A DNA stretch of 41,908 nucleotides from the NCBI GenBank assembly GCA_020344335.1, contig CP070821.1, forward strand, positions 498,200 through 540,107. Reading direction: 5' to 3'. Origin of the DNA: Gammaproteobacteria bacterium. GTDB lineage: Bacteria > Pseudomonadota > Gammaproteobacteria > UBA9214. The position numbers and the translations under genes are program-made. Shown here piece after piece: positions 15,701-24,525 of the stretch (within the stretch, counting starts at the first letter, position 1; every line of letters starts with the position of its first letter). Below the pieces are notes generated by a model that saw only the letters and a program-made list of their open reading frames with translations, did not search any database and was not told the origin of the DNA.

Positions 15701-18649
15701 CTGTCAGGGATAACCGAGTCGGTCGATTTACCCGTCGTACACAGTCTGGCAATTGCACTGTACGGTTATTTCAGTGAACTGAACGAGCAGCGGCTGCCGG
15801 TCAGCGATGCAGCCCTGCACGTGCTGGATAACTGCCGCGTGGCACTGGAAGAGATGGTCGATCGGCTGCCGGAACAGGATTTTGACACCGGCTGGCTGAA
15901 TTCATTGCTGGCAGATATCGAGGGCCTGTCGCTCAAGCCAACGCAAACGACTGAAGCGATGGACGATACACTGCCGGCAGACAGAGATGGTGTAGACGAT
16001 GTAACGGATGTCACCCCAGTCGCCGGGAAAACATCGGCCAGTACTGTTACCGATACGCAGGATATGCCGGATGAAGGGCCGTCGGCGTCCAGCGGTGCCT
16101 TTGCTGACATCGATCCCGAGCTGCTCGAAATATTTATCGAGGAAGCCACGGATATTATCGATAACAGCGAGAGAACCTTGCGTGCTTGGCAGGATGATCA
16201 TGGAAACCGTGAGCTGCTGGATGAACTCCAGCGCCAGCTGCATACCCTGAAGGGGGGCGCACGCATGATCGAGCTGGGAGCCATCGGTGATCTCAGTCAT
16301 GGAATGGAAACCCTGCTGACCCGTGTTGTCGACGGTCATGTCACCGTGTCTGACCGCATGTTCGATTGCCTGCATGAGGCACATGACACACTCGCGGGCA
16401 TGCTGGACAGGGTCAAGGCAAATGAAATACCGGATGCAGCGCCAGCACTTGAACAGTTGCTCGAGCTGCTGGCGCATGAAGAGCCGGATATCGATGTGAA
16501 TGCAGCAGTGACCGATATGCCGGTAGTAAATGCAGTGGAACCGGATTCTGTACAAGTACCGGAACCGGAACAGGTTTACGGTTCCGTTGATCAGCCGGAA
16601 GCAGACGAAAAGACCAGTGAAGCAGCCGAGACAGTACCGGCAACGGAATCTGACGCCAGGCAAATTTCCGCAGAGGAAGCAGTAGAGATAGCGGCTACCG
16701 CGCCAGTGCAGCAACCGTCTATTGTATCGAACCGGCCGGAAGCAGCGCATGAAGGCGAGGTCATGCCAAGGCACGCAGAGCGTCGCAAGTCATCGAGGGT
16801 GCGTACCGAACAGGTGCGTATACAGGCTGACCTGCTTGATAACCTGGTGAACTATGCCGGTGAGATCAATATCTACCGGTCACGTCTCGACCAGCAATTC
16901 GTACGTTACCGCTTTACAATCGATGAGCTGCAGCAGACGATCAACCGTCTGCGTGATCAGTTGCGCAAGATGGAAATCGAAACCGAATCGCAGATCCTGT
17001 ACCGCCATGAACAGGAGACCGGTAGTGCGCACGCCGGTTTTGATCCCCTGGAGATGGATCGTTACTCCAATCTGCAGCAGCTGTCACGCTCGCTGATGGA
17101 AAGTATCGGTGATCTCGACAGTGTCCGCGAATTGATGGACAGCACCACGCGTGAATCAGAAACGCTGCTATTGCAGCAGTCACGTGTCAACAGCGATCTG
17201 CAGGATGGCCTGTTGCGAACCCGCATGATGCAGTTCGCCAGCCTGGCACCGCGCCTGCGGCGCATTGTGCGGCAGGCAGCCAATGAACTGGGTAAGCGGG
17301 TTGAGCTGCGACTTGAAGGTGCTGATGGCGAGATGGACCGCACGGTGATCGAGCGGATTATTGCGCCTCTGGAGCACATGCTGCGTAATGCCATCGACCA
17401 TGGCATCGAGACACCAGCCGAGCGCAAGCGTTCAGGCAAGCCAAAATCCGGAACGATCCAGATCGGTTTTCATCGCGAGGGGCCGGAGATCGTGCTGCGT
17501 ATAGTTGATGACGGCAGGGGTATCGACAGGCAAGCGATCCGTAGCCAGGCCATCGAGCGCGGTTTGATTTCCGAGGATAACGTACTGCCGGATGACGAGG
17601 TGATGCAGTTTATTCTGCAAAGTGGCTTCAGTACGGCTCGTGAGGTGACTCAGATCTCAGGTCGCGGCGTTGGTATGGACGTGGTCAACAGTGAGGTGCG
17701 TCAGCTTGGCGGGTCGCTGCATATTGACTCTACTCTCGGCAAGGGCAGCATCTTTACCTTGCGGCTCCCATACACGCTGGCAATCAATCAGGCCTTGCTG
17801 GTACGGGCCGGCGAGGAGTCCTTCTGCATACCGCTGGGAAGTATTGAAGGTGTCGTACGTGTTGACTCTGATGAGCTATTGGCGCGCTATGCAGAACCCG
17901 ACGCTACTTATGATTATGCAGGTAGCAGTTACAAGCTGAGGCACCTGGGTGCCATGCTCGATGTCGGTGGCTTGGATTCGGAAGACATGACGGGCAGGTT
18001 GCCTGTCTTGCTGATACGTACCGGCGAGAAACGCATCGCCCTGCAGGTCGATGCCCTGTACGGTAACCGTGAAATCGTAGTGAAACCACTTGGTCCCCAG
18101 TTAAGCAATGTCAACGGTGTATCCGGCGCGACCATTCTCGGTGACGGACGGGTGGTCCTGATTCTCGATCTTGCCGCAGTGGTGCGCATGCAAGAAAGGA
18201 AACCGGTGGCCGGCGGGCAGTTTGCAAGCGATCGCAATAACAAATTGACGATAATGGTGGTGGATGATTCGATAACCGTACGCAAGGTGACTACCCGTCT
18301 GTTGAAGCGGCACGGTTATGAGGTTGTTACCGCGAAAGACGGTGTCGATGCCATGGGCAAGTTGCATGAATGCGTCCCGGATATGATGCTGCTGGATATC
18401 GAGATGCCGCGCATGGACGGTTTCGAACTGGCAACACACATGCGTAATGACGAGCGTTTTCGTCATATCCCGATCACCATGATTACTTCACGCACCGGTA
18501 GCAGGCATCGGGAACGTGCAAAGGAAATCGGCATTAATCAGTATCTGGGCAAGCCCTACCGCGAGCATGAATTGCTGCAGATGATTAACCGCTTGATCAG
18601 CTTGCCGGAGGCTGACAACGACAAGGATCAGGAGCAGACGAATGGCTGA
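12728..18649 (+). CDS. chpA: Hybrid chemotaxis histidine kinase ChpA with multiple Hpt domains
   Basis: A 1973-aa CheA-type kinase of the Pil-Chp system. The N-terminal third (1 to about 560) holds degenerate FimL/Hpt-like helical repeats, the first with H49. Then come four tandem Hpt domains at nearly regular intervals: H638 (HTLKGGGRM), H819 (HTLKGSGRM), H990 (HTLSGITES, lacking the usual lysine) and H1172 (HTLKGGARM), joined by acidic linkers. A P3 dimerisation domain (about 1358-1510) and a HATPase domain follow (N box around N1554, DDGRG 1594-1598, GRGVG 1645-1649). A CheW domain (about 1680-1825) and a receiver (D1846-D1847, phosphoacceptor D1890) complete it. Pseudomonas ChpA is longer, with eight phosphotransfer domains, so this is a reduced version. 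A ribosome binding site (AGGA) precedes the ATG. Confidence 0.96.
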   Translation: MNEAIDLSALNWVQQELGVTLKRGRQFLEEYAEGNRSTESLNNCMACLHEARGPLRIVGLNGADLLATEMEEVLNDLSRDSLDNQEMAMEALMQAFIQLPDYLFALRSSRRESTAALLPVINELRTVRGAAVMPEGAAFTPDLQADLPVTAYNPQQADAQPEAASLARSLRQHFQAGLLDWYGNPDNRAGLHTISKVADSLRRASRQQDAARFWWVASGFVEVLLSEQEAATNESKQLLGQVDRQIKCLIDSGEVEFAAHIPETLLNNLLAHIAASDVDTGEAGEIRRVFALETQPVDCELAVVALDGRNMEVLNTVTTAALEDLEQIKEQLDLYRCSEDNVNDLPVLFDKLHALGNTLAISGLEEAAGVIADVTSRLQQIIAVKDSGDENDFVEIAGSLIAVETSIRDMQTHKLMQESGSSTASLAWNEGLASVISEVVVDMSAAKEHINSYLQAPESSSGLESVPGLLQQIRGGLQLAGQDRAAALVEQVDDYLDKALFRGEQLPDAEQLDLLADAICSIEYFVEELAENRLHGGMVLDIAEQSLEKLGKGAIPAHQEQDVERELPREQSVPVVPSADIPAISGLQVFADDIDREILDIFIEEAGDEIEKLSRLIPDWVEDTDNREMADTICRSFHTLKGGGRMVGALALAEFSWVFEHLFNQVVEGTIRADEKLLELMLEAREPLVQLLDQVKGGNAPAADVDAFVARAAVMVAPVTQASSQSGTPAVTVRGPLDTEQADQTSTGKQAASEPESVVDDRVIADEFPVLAGDADPEIVEIFLEEAEEVLGEITRQLPEWTSNTGDQEALASLRMNFHTLKGSGRMAGAMLTGEFSWTIEKLLNQVIDGAVPVDETLLAIVDRIPVSLTELIAQVDGGPQPESDYRALMFAAETLVRGEQPDITAIADNETAAADADIVTIAESGKVRETIDGEITVEEPATADAEPDIIDIFRRESTGHLEAIQGFVEECQVNQASCQVSESLYRALHTLSGITESVDLPVVHSLAIALYGYFSELNEQRLPVSDAALHVLDNCRVALEEMVDRLPEQDFDTGWLNSLLADIEGLSLKPTQTTEAMDDTLPADRDGVDDVTDVTPVAGKTSASTVTDTQDMPDEGPSASSGAFADIDPELLEIFIEEATDIIDNSERTLRAWQDDHGNRELLDELQRQLHTLKGGARMIELGAIGDLSHGMETLLTRVVDGHVTVSDRMFDCLHEAHDTLAGMLDRVKANEIPDAAPALEQLLELLAHEEPDIDVNAAVTDMPVVNAVEPDSVQVPEPEQVYGSVDQPEADEKTSEAAETVPATESDARQISAEEAVEIAATAPVQQPSIVSNRPEAAHEGEVMPRHAERRKSSRVRTEQVRIQADLLDNLVNYAGEINIYRSRLDQQFVRYRFTIDELQQTINRLRDQLRKMEIETESQILYRHEQETGSAHAGFDPLEMDRYSNLQQLSRSLMESIGDLDSVRELMDSTTRESETLLLQQSRVNSDLQDGLLRTRMMQFASLAPRLRRIVRQAANELGKRVELRLEGADGEMDRTVIERIIAPLEHMLRNAIDHGIETPAERKRSGKPKSGTIQIGFHREGPEIVLRIVDDGRGIDRQAIRSQAIERGLISEDNVLPDDEVMQFILQSGFSTAREVTQISGRGVGMDVVNSEVRQLGGSLHIDSTLGKGSIFTLRLPYTLAINQALLVRAGEESFCIPLGSIEGVVRVDSDELLARYAEPDATYDYAGSSYKLRHLGAMLDVGGLDSEDMTGRLPVLLIRTGEKRIALQVDALYGNREIVVKPLGPQLSNVNGVSGATILGDGRVVLILDLAAVVRMQERKPVAGGQFASDRNNKLTIMVVDDSITVRKVTTRLLKRHGYEVVTAKDGVDAMGKLHECVPDMMLLDIEMPRMDGFELATHMRNDERFRHIPITMITSRTGSRHRERAKEIGINQYLGKPYREHELLQMINRLISLPEADNDKDQEQTNG

Positions 18650-19106
18650 TACAGAAGAGAGTGTACGCTGTCTGTGGATCCCGTTGCGGGATGTAAACAT
18701 GCTGATACCAAGTGCATCGGTTGCAGAGGTTTGCAACTACCAGGTCCCTGACGAAATGAAAGAGTCTCCTGACTGGATCCTGGGCACCATCTGCTGGCGT
18801 GGCGAGACCGTGCCGGTCATTTCGCTGGAGATATTATGTGGCGACGGGGTACCGGTAAATCTGGTTTACTCACGGCTGATGATCATCAACTCGATATGCC
18901 CGGACAGCACTGTCCGTTTCTATGCCATTGTCGCAGCCGGTTTACCGCGGCTGTTACAGTTCGATGACAGCACAGTGAGAGGCATGGAGGCCTCGACCCT
19001 GGAAGCGGTCCAGTGCAGGGTTTCTGTTGGATCTGAAACGGCCGTTATCCCTGACCTGGCTTACATTCAGGGATTGCTGGAACAGCACCGGGATATTGCC
19101 GCCTAG
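18642..19106 (+). CDS. chpC: CheW-like adaptor ChpC
   Basis: A 154-aa CheW-domain protein. The N-terminal strand CLWIPLRDVNMLIPSASVAEV and the core WILGTICWRGETVPVISLE match the family, with a weaker C-terminal half. It overlaps the end of chpA by eight bases, so it is translationally coupled and probably a second adaptor linking ChpA to PilJ or other receptors, like ChpC in Pseudomonas. ChpB (the CheB-like methylesterase), which lies between chpA and chpC in Pseudomonas, is absent. Its TAG stop interlocks with the TAG stop of the convergent rsmE gene. Confidence 0.87.
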   Translation: MADTEESVRCLWIPLRDVNMLIPSASVAEVCNYQVPDEMKESPDWILGTICWRGETVPVISLEILCGDGVPVNLVYSRLMIINSICPDSTVRFYAIVAAGLPRLLQFDDSTVRGMEASTLEAVQCRVSVGSETAVIPDLAYIQGLLEQHRDIAA

Positions 19107-19852
19107 CGGAAATCCCCCCATAACGACTGCAGAACCGCCAGCACGGCAAGCGAGGCGGTTTCCGTCCGCAGGACTCTCGGGCCAAGCGCTATCGAGGTGA
19201 AACCGGCACGCCCTGCCCGGGATTGTTCGGAATCACTGATGCCGCCTTCCGGTCCAACCAGCAACAGAATCGATGACTGCGGTGGCTCGAGCCCGGTGAG
19301 CGTTGTGCCGGCATCGGGGTTCAGCAGGATTCGGGTATCTGCGGTGAGACCGGTATCAAGCCAGGATGTAAATCCCGCAGGCGAGTCAATTCCGGGCAAC
19401 GTACTGCGGCCGCATTGTTCACAGGCATTGATCATGACTCTCCGCCAGTGTCGCATGCGTTTCTCCAGTCGTTCACCCCTGGCACGCGTCTGGCTGCGTT
19501 CCATCCACAGTGGCTGGATCAGGCTGACACCCAGCTCGACGGCCTTTTGCACAATGAAATCCATGCGGTCACCCCGCGGAATTCCCTGTGCCAGGGTGAT
19601 GTTCAGTGAAGACTCGGTATTCGAGGTATACGCCGTACCGATCTCGACAGATACCCTGGCGCGTTGTACCTCCAACAGGCTGGCATGGTATTCCGATCCG
19701 GCGCCGTCGAATACCCTTATCGCTGCACCTGGTCCGAGGCGCAGTACCTGCCTGATATGGTGTGCTGCCCGTTCATCCAGAACCAGTGTTTCCCCGGTGG
19801 CCAGGGATTGCGGTATATAAAGTCTTGGAACGTGCATCGCATTGACTCGCAT
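19103..19852 (-). CDS. rsmE: 16S rRNA m3U1498 methyltransferase
   Basis: A 249-aa SPOUT-family RNA methyltransferase that methylates N3 of U1498 in 16S rRNA using SAM. The N-terminal PUA-like part has PRLYIP and AHHIRQVLRLGPG. The C-terminal knot carries LLVGPEGGISDSEQ and LGPRVLRTETASLAVL, both diagnostic. The start may be the ATG at 19852 or the one five codons on (19837). The stop overlaps the chpC stop by three of four bases on the opposite strand. rsmE follows the chp genes in Pseudomonas too. Confidence 0.96.
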   Translation of the reverse strand: MRVNAMHVPRLYIPQSLATGETLVLDERAAHHIRQVLRLGPGAAIRVFDGAGSEYHASLLEVQRARVSVEIGTAYTSNTESSLNITLAQGIPRGDRMDFIVQKAVELGVSLIQPLWMERSQTRARGERLEKRMRHWRRVMINACEQCGRSTLPGIDSPAGFTSWLDTGLTADTRILLNPDAGTTLTGLEPPQSSILLLVGPEGGISDSEQSRAGRAGFTSIALGPRVLRTETASLAVLAVLQSLWGDFR

Positions 19853-20149
19853 TGCTCACTGGAGGCACAAAAGGCTCCGGCTCCATCGCAATGGTTGCAT
19901 TGTACTGAATAAACAAAAGGCAGGGTGTGTTATGGAAATCGCCATCCCGGTGCGGACAGTCGCTTGCTGCTGGACTGGCGAAGTACAGGGTTGTACAAGT
20001 GGCAGTAACGGCTGGTTCACTCGCTCCTGTGTAGCGTCCCGAAACACGATGACTCTGCCGGCACCCGGGCTTCCTTCGAGAAATCCAGGCTGGCGCCGCT
20101 GATGTGCCGGTAAGGGCCAGTCGCGGGGCGGGGATAGGCAACAAGTGAT
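19853..20149. other. Intergenic region between rsmE and metF
   Basis: These 297 bases hold no gene I can support. A plus-strand frame at 19842-20102 has no ribosome binding site and a biased composition. A small repeat, CAATG-GTTG-CATTG, lies near 19888. Both flanking genes are on the minus strand, so this should carry the rsmE promoter and the end of the met transcript, but no clear terminator is visible. Confidence 0.3.
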
Positions 20150-20998
20150 TCAGCTGTTGCCGTGGCCCAGGTTTTTCCAGATCGCTATGGAGGGTTCTGC
20201 TCGGTTCAGGGTATAAAAGTGCAGGCCAGGTACCCCCTGTTCGACAAGCCTTTTGCACAGGCCGGTGACAACCTCTTCACCAAATGCGCGAATGGATTTA
20301 AGGTCGTTGCCATAGGCCTCGAGGCGTTTGCGAACCCAGCGCGGGATTTCGGCGCCGCAGTTGTCGGAGAAACGTGCCAGCTGGTAATAGTTAGTGATCG
20401 GCATTATGCCGGGTACGATCGGGATGTCGATACCGGCGGCCTTGCAGCAGTCTGTAAACCTGAAATAGGCGTCCGGATTGTAGAAGTACTGGGTGATGGC
20501 GCCGTTGGCACCGGCCTCGACCTTGCGCCTGAAATTGGCAAAGTCGCGGTCCGGGCTGCTGGCCTGCGGGTGATACTCGGGATAGGCCGCCACCTCGATA
20601 TGGAAATGATCACCGGTTTCCTCGCGGATAAAACTGACCAGTTCGTTCGCGTACCGGAATTCGCCGGCTTCCAGTGTTCCCGAGGGGATATCCCCGCGCA
20701 GCGCAACCATGTGACTGATGCCTTCATTCCGGTATGCATTGAGGATCTCGCGGATATTTTCCCGTGTCGAGCTTATACATGACAGATGTGGAGCGACCTC
20801 GACACCGGATTTTTCCCGGATATTCGTGACGGTCTCGAAGGTACGGTCGCGGGTCGAGCCACCGGCACCGAAGGTGACCGAGAAAAATCCGGGTTTCATT
20901 GCCGCCAGTTTCCGGCTGGTGGCTTCAAGCTCGTTCATTCCTTCCGCAGTCTTCGGCGGAAAAAACTCAAAGCTGTAAATCGGTTCGCTGGATTTCAT
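20150..20998 (-). CDS. metF: 5,10-methylenetetrahydrofolate reductase
   Basis: A 282-aa FAD-dependent TIM-barrel enzyme making 5-methyltetrahydrofolate for methionine synthesis. The N-terminus YSFEFFPPKTAEG, the SVTFGAGGSTRD motif and the HMVALRGDIP segment are the family signatures, and length is normal. It lies 163 bases after ahcY on the same strand. The three-gene group metK-ahcY-metF covers SAM formation, SAH hydrolysis and methyl-group supply, and is co-regulated in many proteobacteria. Confidence 0.97.
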   Translation of the reverse strand: MKSSEPIYSFEFFPPKTAEGMNELEATSRKLAAMKPGFFSVTFGAGGSTRDRTFETVTNIREKSGVEVAPHLSCISSTRENIREILNAYRNEGISHMVALRGDIPSGTLEAGEFRYANELVSFIREETGDHFHIEVAAYPEYHPQASSPDRDFANFRRKVEAGANGAITQYFYNPDAYFRFTDCCKAAGIDIPIVPGIMPITNYYQLARFSDNCGAEIPRWVRKRLEAYGNDLKSIRAFGEEVVTGLCKRLVEQGVPGLHFYTLNRAEPSIAIWKNLGHGNS

Positions 20999-21077
20999 CG
21001 GTGGTGGGAGGCCATTGTGTGTTTGCAGGAAAGTTCAGAAAATATATTCCCGAGTACAGGGCTTGCTTGCGAACCGG

Positions 21078-21123
21078 GGATGCATCCGCCGGCAAAAACG
21101 CGCCTCCGGAAATAATTATCCGG
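21078..21123 (-). repeat. Palindromes in the ahcY-metF gap
   Basis: GGATGCATCC (21078-21087) is a perfect 10-base palindrome. About 20 bases away, CCGGA (21106-21110) and TCCGG (21119-21123) can form a short hairpin around an AT-rich loop. They lie in the leader of metF. An SAH riboswitch is often placed at ahcY/metF in related bacteria, but I could not match its conserved core here. Confidence 0.3.
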
Positions 21124-21161
21124 GCACGCTCATCGCGCTGCGGTTTTCCGGACAAGGTGCA

Positions 21162-22580
21162 CTAGTAGCGGTAATAGTCCGGCTTGTAGGGGCCCTCGAC
21201 CGGTACGCCAATATAATCGGCCTGTTCCTGCGTCAGTTGTGTAAGCTGTACACCGATCTTGCCAAGATGCAGGCGGGCGACTTCCTCGTCGAGCTTCTTC
21301 GGCAGGGTATAGACCTTGTTTTCGTACTGGTCACCGCGGTTCCATAACTCCATCTGGGCGAGCGTCTGGTTGGTGAAGCTGTTGGACATGACGAAACTCG
21401 GGTGGCCGGTAGCACAGCCCAGGTTGACCAGTCGACCTTCTGCCAGCAGGATGATGCGCTTGCCATCCGGAAAGATGATGTGATCCACCTGCGGCTTGAT
21501 ATTTTCCCACGTATATTTTTTTACGCTGGCAACATCGATTTCGTTATCGAAGTGGCCGATATTGCAGACAATCGCCTGGTCTTTCATGATTGCCATGTGG
21601 TCATGCCCGATGACATGGTAGTTTCCGGTTGCAGTCACGAAGATATCAGCCTTGTCGGCAGCCTCTTCCATGGTGACGACACGGTAACCTTCCATGGCGG
21701 CCTGCAGTGCACAGATGGGATCGATCTCCGTAATCCAGACGGTACAACCAAGCCCCCTCAGTGACTGTGCACAGCCCTTGCCGACATCGCCGTAGCCGAT
21801 GATCAGGGCGATTTTTCCGGCGATCATGACGTCTGTTGCGCGCTTGATGCCGTCTACCAGTGATTCGCGGCAACCATACAGGTTGTCAAACTTGCTCTTG
21901 GTGACCGAATCATTGACGTTGATCGCCGGGAATGGCAGTTCGCCACGTTCCTGCATCTGGTACAGGCGGTGTACGCCGGTCGTGGTTTCCTCGGTCACGC
22001 CCCTGATGTTGTTGTGGATATTCGAGTACCAGCCGGGTTGCTCGGCAAGGCGTGCCTTGATGGAGTTGAACAGTGACACCTCTTCCTCGCTGGACGGGTT
22101 GTCGAGTATCGTCGGATCACTCTCGGCTTTCGTGCCCAGTATGACAAGCAGGGTCGCGTCACCACCGTCATCCAGGATCATGGTCGGGGTGTTGCCATCA
22201 TGCCACTCCATGATGCGGTGCGTGTACTCCCAGTAATCGTCGAGTGATTCGCCCTTCCAGGCATACACCGGGATATTGCGTGCCGCAATGGCCGCCGCCG
22301 CATGGTCCTGCGTCGAGAAGATATTGCAGGATGCCCAGCGCACCTCCGCCCCGAGTTCCACCAGTGTTTCGATCAATACCGCGGTCTGTATAGTCATGTG
22401 CAGGCTGCCGGCGATGCGTGCACCCTTGAGCGGTTTTTCCTCACCGTACTTTTCACGCAACGCAACAAGGCCCGGCATCTCGGTTTCCGCGATCGTTATT
22501 TCCCTGCGGCCCCAGTCGGCCAGTTCTATGTCGGCAACCTTGTAATCAGGTGAAATATTTTCTGCAGTTTGTGAACTCAT
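21162..22580 (-). CDS. ahcY: S-adenosylhomocysteine hydrolase
   Basis: A 472-aa NAD-dependent enzyme that splits S-adenosylhomocysteine into adenosine and homocysteine, relieving product inhibition of methyltransferases. Visible signatures: the substrate block [20 protein letters not shown] near the N-terminus, [16 protein letters not shown], the NAD-binding [27 protein letters not shown], and the C-terminal KPDYYRY. Length is that of the proteobacterial form. It starts 16 bases after metK with a GAGG six bases before its ATG, so the two are co-transcribed. Confidence 0.98.
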   Translation of the reverse strand: MSSQTAENISPDYKVADIELADWGRREITIAETEMPGLVALREKYGEEKPLKGARIAGSLHMTIQTAVLIETLVELGAEVRWASCNIFSTQDHAAAAIAARNIPVYAWKGESLDDYWEYTHRIMEWHDGNTPTMILDDGGDATLLVILGTKAESDPTILDNPSSEEEVSLFNSIKARLAEQPGWYSNIHNNIRGVTEETTTGVHRLYQMQERGELPFPAINVNDSVTKSKFDNLYGCRESLVDGIKRATDVMIAGKIALIIGYGDVGKGCAQSLRGLGCTVWITEIDPICALQAAMEGYRVVTMEEAADKADIFVTATGNYHVIGHDHMAIMKDQAIVCNIGHFDNEIDVASVKKYTWENIKPQVDHIIFPDGKRIILLAEGRLVNLGCATGHPSFVMSNSFTNQTLAQMELWNRGDQYENKVYTLPKKLDEEVARLHLGKIGVQLTQLTQEQADYIGVPVEGPYKPDYYRY

Positions 22581-22596
22581 GTTGTGCCTCGTGCCG

Positions 22597-23784
22597 TTAT
22601 ACGGCCTTGTCCGTTTTATTCAGTCCTGCGGCATCGCGCAGCGTTTCAGCCTTGTCGGTTTTCTCCCAGCTGAAATCATGGTCTTCGCGACCAAAATGGC
22701 CGTAGGCGGCTGTGGCTTTATAGCCGGGCTTCAGGAGATCGAGCATGGTAACCAGGCCACGCGGACGCAGATCGAAATGCTCACGCACCAGTTCAACCAT
22801 GCGTGCTTCATCGAGCTGCCCGGTGCCGAATGTCTCGATGCTGATAGAGGTGGGCTCGGCAACACCGATAGCATACGACACCTGGATCTCGCAGCGCTCG
22901 GCCAGGCCTGCGGCAACGATATTTTTTGCCACATAGCGAGCTGCGTAAGCGGCAGAGCGGTCCACCTTGCTGGGGTCCTTGCCGGAAAAGGCACCGCCAC
23001 CGTGGCGGGCCATGCCGCCGTAGGTGTCCACGATGATCTTGCGACCTGTCAGGCCGCAATCGCCCACCGGACCGCCGATGACGAAACGCCCGGTCGGATT
23101 GATGTGGATATGTTCCTGCGGGCACTGGTCCAGCCATTTGGCCGGCAGCACCGGCCTGATGATTTCGTCCATGACCGCTTCGCGGATCGCCTTGAGTTCC
23201 ATGTCCGGGTCGTGCTGGGTCGAAAGCACTACGGCATCGATACCGACCGGCCGGTCGTTCTCGTAGCGAAAGGTGATCTGGCTCTTGGCGTCCGGGCGCA
23301 ACCAGGGCAGGGTGCCGTTCTTGCGGACCTCCGCCTGGCGTTTTACCAGTCGGTGGGCATAGGTGATCGGCGCCGGCATCAGTACCTCGGTTTCATTGGT
23401 GGCATAACCGAACATCATGCCCTGGTCCCCGGCACCCTGTTCGTGTTCCTCGGTCTCGTTCACACCCATGGCAATGTCCGGCGATTGCTTGCCGATGGCA
23501 TTCATGACGGCACAGGATTCCCAGTCAAAGCCGATTTCGGAACTGTTGTAACCGATTTCACGCACCGTTTGGCGAACGATATCCTCCAGATCGACCCAGG
23601 CCGAGGTGGTGACTTCGCCGGCGATGATCACCATACCGGTCTTGACCATGGTTTCGGCAGCGACCCGGGCGCGTGAATCCTGTTCCAGGATGGCGTCAAG
23701 GATGGCATCCGAGATCTGATCCGCAATCTTGTCGGGATGACCCTCCGACACGGATTCTGAGGTAAACATATGAAAATCTGACAT
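22597..23784 (-). CDS. metK: S-adenosylmethionine synthetase
   Basis: A 395-aa enzyme that makes SAM from methionine and ATP. The N-terminal [20 protein letters not shown], the [16 protein letters not shown] motif and [19 protein letters not shown] (phosphate binding) are all intact, and length is normal. The ATG at 23784 gives the usual MSDF-type start, although no ribosome binding site is visible before it. It heads the metK-ahcY-metF run and is divergent from a thioredoxin-like gene. The shared region contains TTGATCAA (23802-23809) and a possible hairpin, ACCATC/GATGGT (23810-23815 and 23829-23834). Confidence 0.98.
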   Translation of the reverse strand: MSDFHMFTSESVSEGHPDKIADQISDAILDAILEQDSRARVAAETMVKTGMVIIAGEVTTSAWVDLEDIVRQTVREIGYNSSEIGFDWESCAVMNAIGKQSPDIAMGVNETEEHEQGAGDQGMMFGYATNETEVLMPAPITYAHRLVKRQAEVRKNGTLPWLRPDAKSQITFRYENDRPVGIDAVVLSTQHDPDMELKAIREAVMDEIIRPVLPAKWLDQCPQEHIHINPTGRFVIGGPVGDCGLTGRKIIVDTYGGMARHGGGAFSGKDPSKVDRSAAYAARYVAKNIVAAGLAERCEIQVSYAIGVAEPTSISIETFGTGQLDEARMVELVREHFDLRPRGLVTMLDLLKPGYKATAAYGHFGREDHDFSWEKTDKAETLRDAAGLNKTDKAV

Positions 23785-23897
23785 AATTTTTATCTGTTGT
23801 ATTGATCAAACCATCAAGTCTACCTTACGATGGTGATATTTTCACTAGGTGGCCATTTCGCATAGAGTAATTGTCCGTATCTGCACAGGAGGTAATG

Positions 23898-24467
23898 ATG
23901 GTCAGTCTGGAAACACCGGTATGCGATTTTGGCAAGCCCGCCATTGATTTCGCACTTCCCGGAGTCGACGGGAACGTCTGGACACTGGAATCGTGCCGGG
24001 GGCCGAATGGCTTGCTGGTAATGTTTATCTGCAATCATTGCCCTTACGTGAAGGCTATTCGCGAGCGGCTGGTGCGCGATACCCGTGAATTGCTCGATCT
24101 CGGCGTCCATAGCGTGGCCATCATGTCCAACGACCAGACCTTGTACGAGGAAGACAGCTTCGAGAACATGCAGGCCGTGGCGCGGGAATTTGATTTCCCG
24201 TTTCCCTACCTGCTGGATGAATCCCAGGCGGTTGCTAAGGCCTATGGTGCGGTGTGCACCCCGGATTTCTTCGGCTATAACAGTAGCTTGGAGTTGCAGT
24301 ACCGGGGTCAGCTGGATGCCAGCCGCATGGAAACCGCGCCACCCGATACGCGGCGAGACCTGTTCCTTGCCATGCGTCAGGTCGGGGCGAGCGGACAGGG
24401 GCCGGCGGAGCAGACGCCGGGCATGGGTTGCTCCATCAAGTGGCGTGAAGAAGTCGGCGCAGACTAA
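23898..24467 (+). CDS. Thioredoxin-fold redoxin family protein
   Basis: A 189-aa AhpC/TSA-type redoxin of the group annotated 'thioredoxin family protein'. The redox centre is C45-N-H-C48 in FICNHCPYV, after a conserved DFALPGVDG strand. A cis-proline-type segment (AVCTPDFFGYN) follows, and the C-terminal MGCSIKW is typical of this subfamily. No signal peptide is seen, so it should be cytoplasmic. Substrate and partner are unknown. An AGGAGG at 23887-23892 is five bases before the ATG at 23898; the ATG at 23895 is too close. It is divergent from metK and stands alone before the leader of the tkt operon. Confidence 0.88.
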   Translation: MVSLETPVCDFGKPAIDFALPGVDGNVWTLESCRGPNGLLVMFICNHCPYVKAIRERLVRDTRELLDLGVHSVAIMSNDQTLYEEDSFENMQAVAREFDFPFPYLLDESQAVAKAYGAVCTPDFFGYNSSLELQYRGQLDASRMETAPPDTRRDLFLAMRQVGASGQGPAEQTPGMGCSIKWREEVGAD

Positions 24468-24477
24468 AATATAAGCT

Positions 24478-24520
24478 ATCTATAAATATTTGTTATATAG
24501 ACATAATATCGTTTATAGAT
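24478..24520 (+). repeat. AT-rich 9-bp perfect inverted repeat around a promoter
   Basis: ATCTATAAA (24478-24486) and TTTATAGAT (24512-24520) are exact reverse complements separated by 25 bases. The right arm overlaps the proposed -10 element, so it may be an operator bound by a dimeric regulator. No known consensus was recognised. Confidence 0.5.
24490..24519 (+). promoter_or_regulatory. Promoter candidate for the leader/small RNA before tkt
   Basis: TTGTTA (24490-24495) and TATAGA (24514-24519) are spaced by 18 bases, a fair sigma-70 match. They would start transcription at about 24526. The surrounding region is unusually AT-rich for this window. Confidence 0.5.
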
Positions 24521-24525
24521 CGCAA

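Noticed and set aside
15902-16774. Long antisense ORF inside chpA
   Set aside because: It mirrors the acidic linkers and Hpt codons of chpA and shows no protein-like motif; the sense strand is clearly coding.
19842-20102. Plus-strand ORF between rsmE and metF
   Set aside because: Opposite to both neighbours, no ribosome binding site, composition rich in Arg, Cys and Ser typical of a chance frame.
20999-21161. SAH riboswitch before metF
   Set aside because: The location fits what is known in related bacteria, but I could not find the conserved core; only unrelated palindromes are visible. A covariance-model search would settle it.
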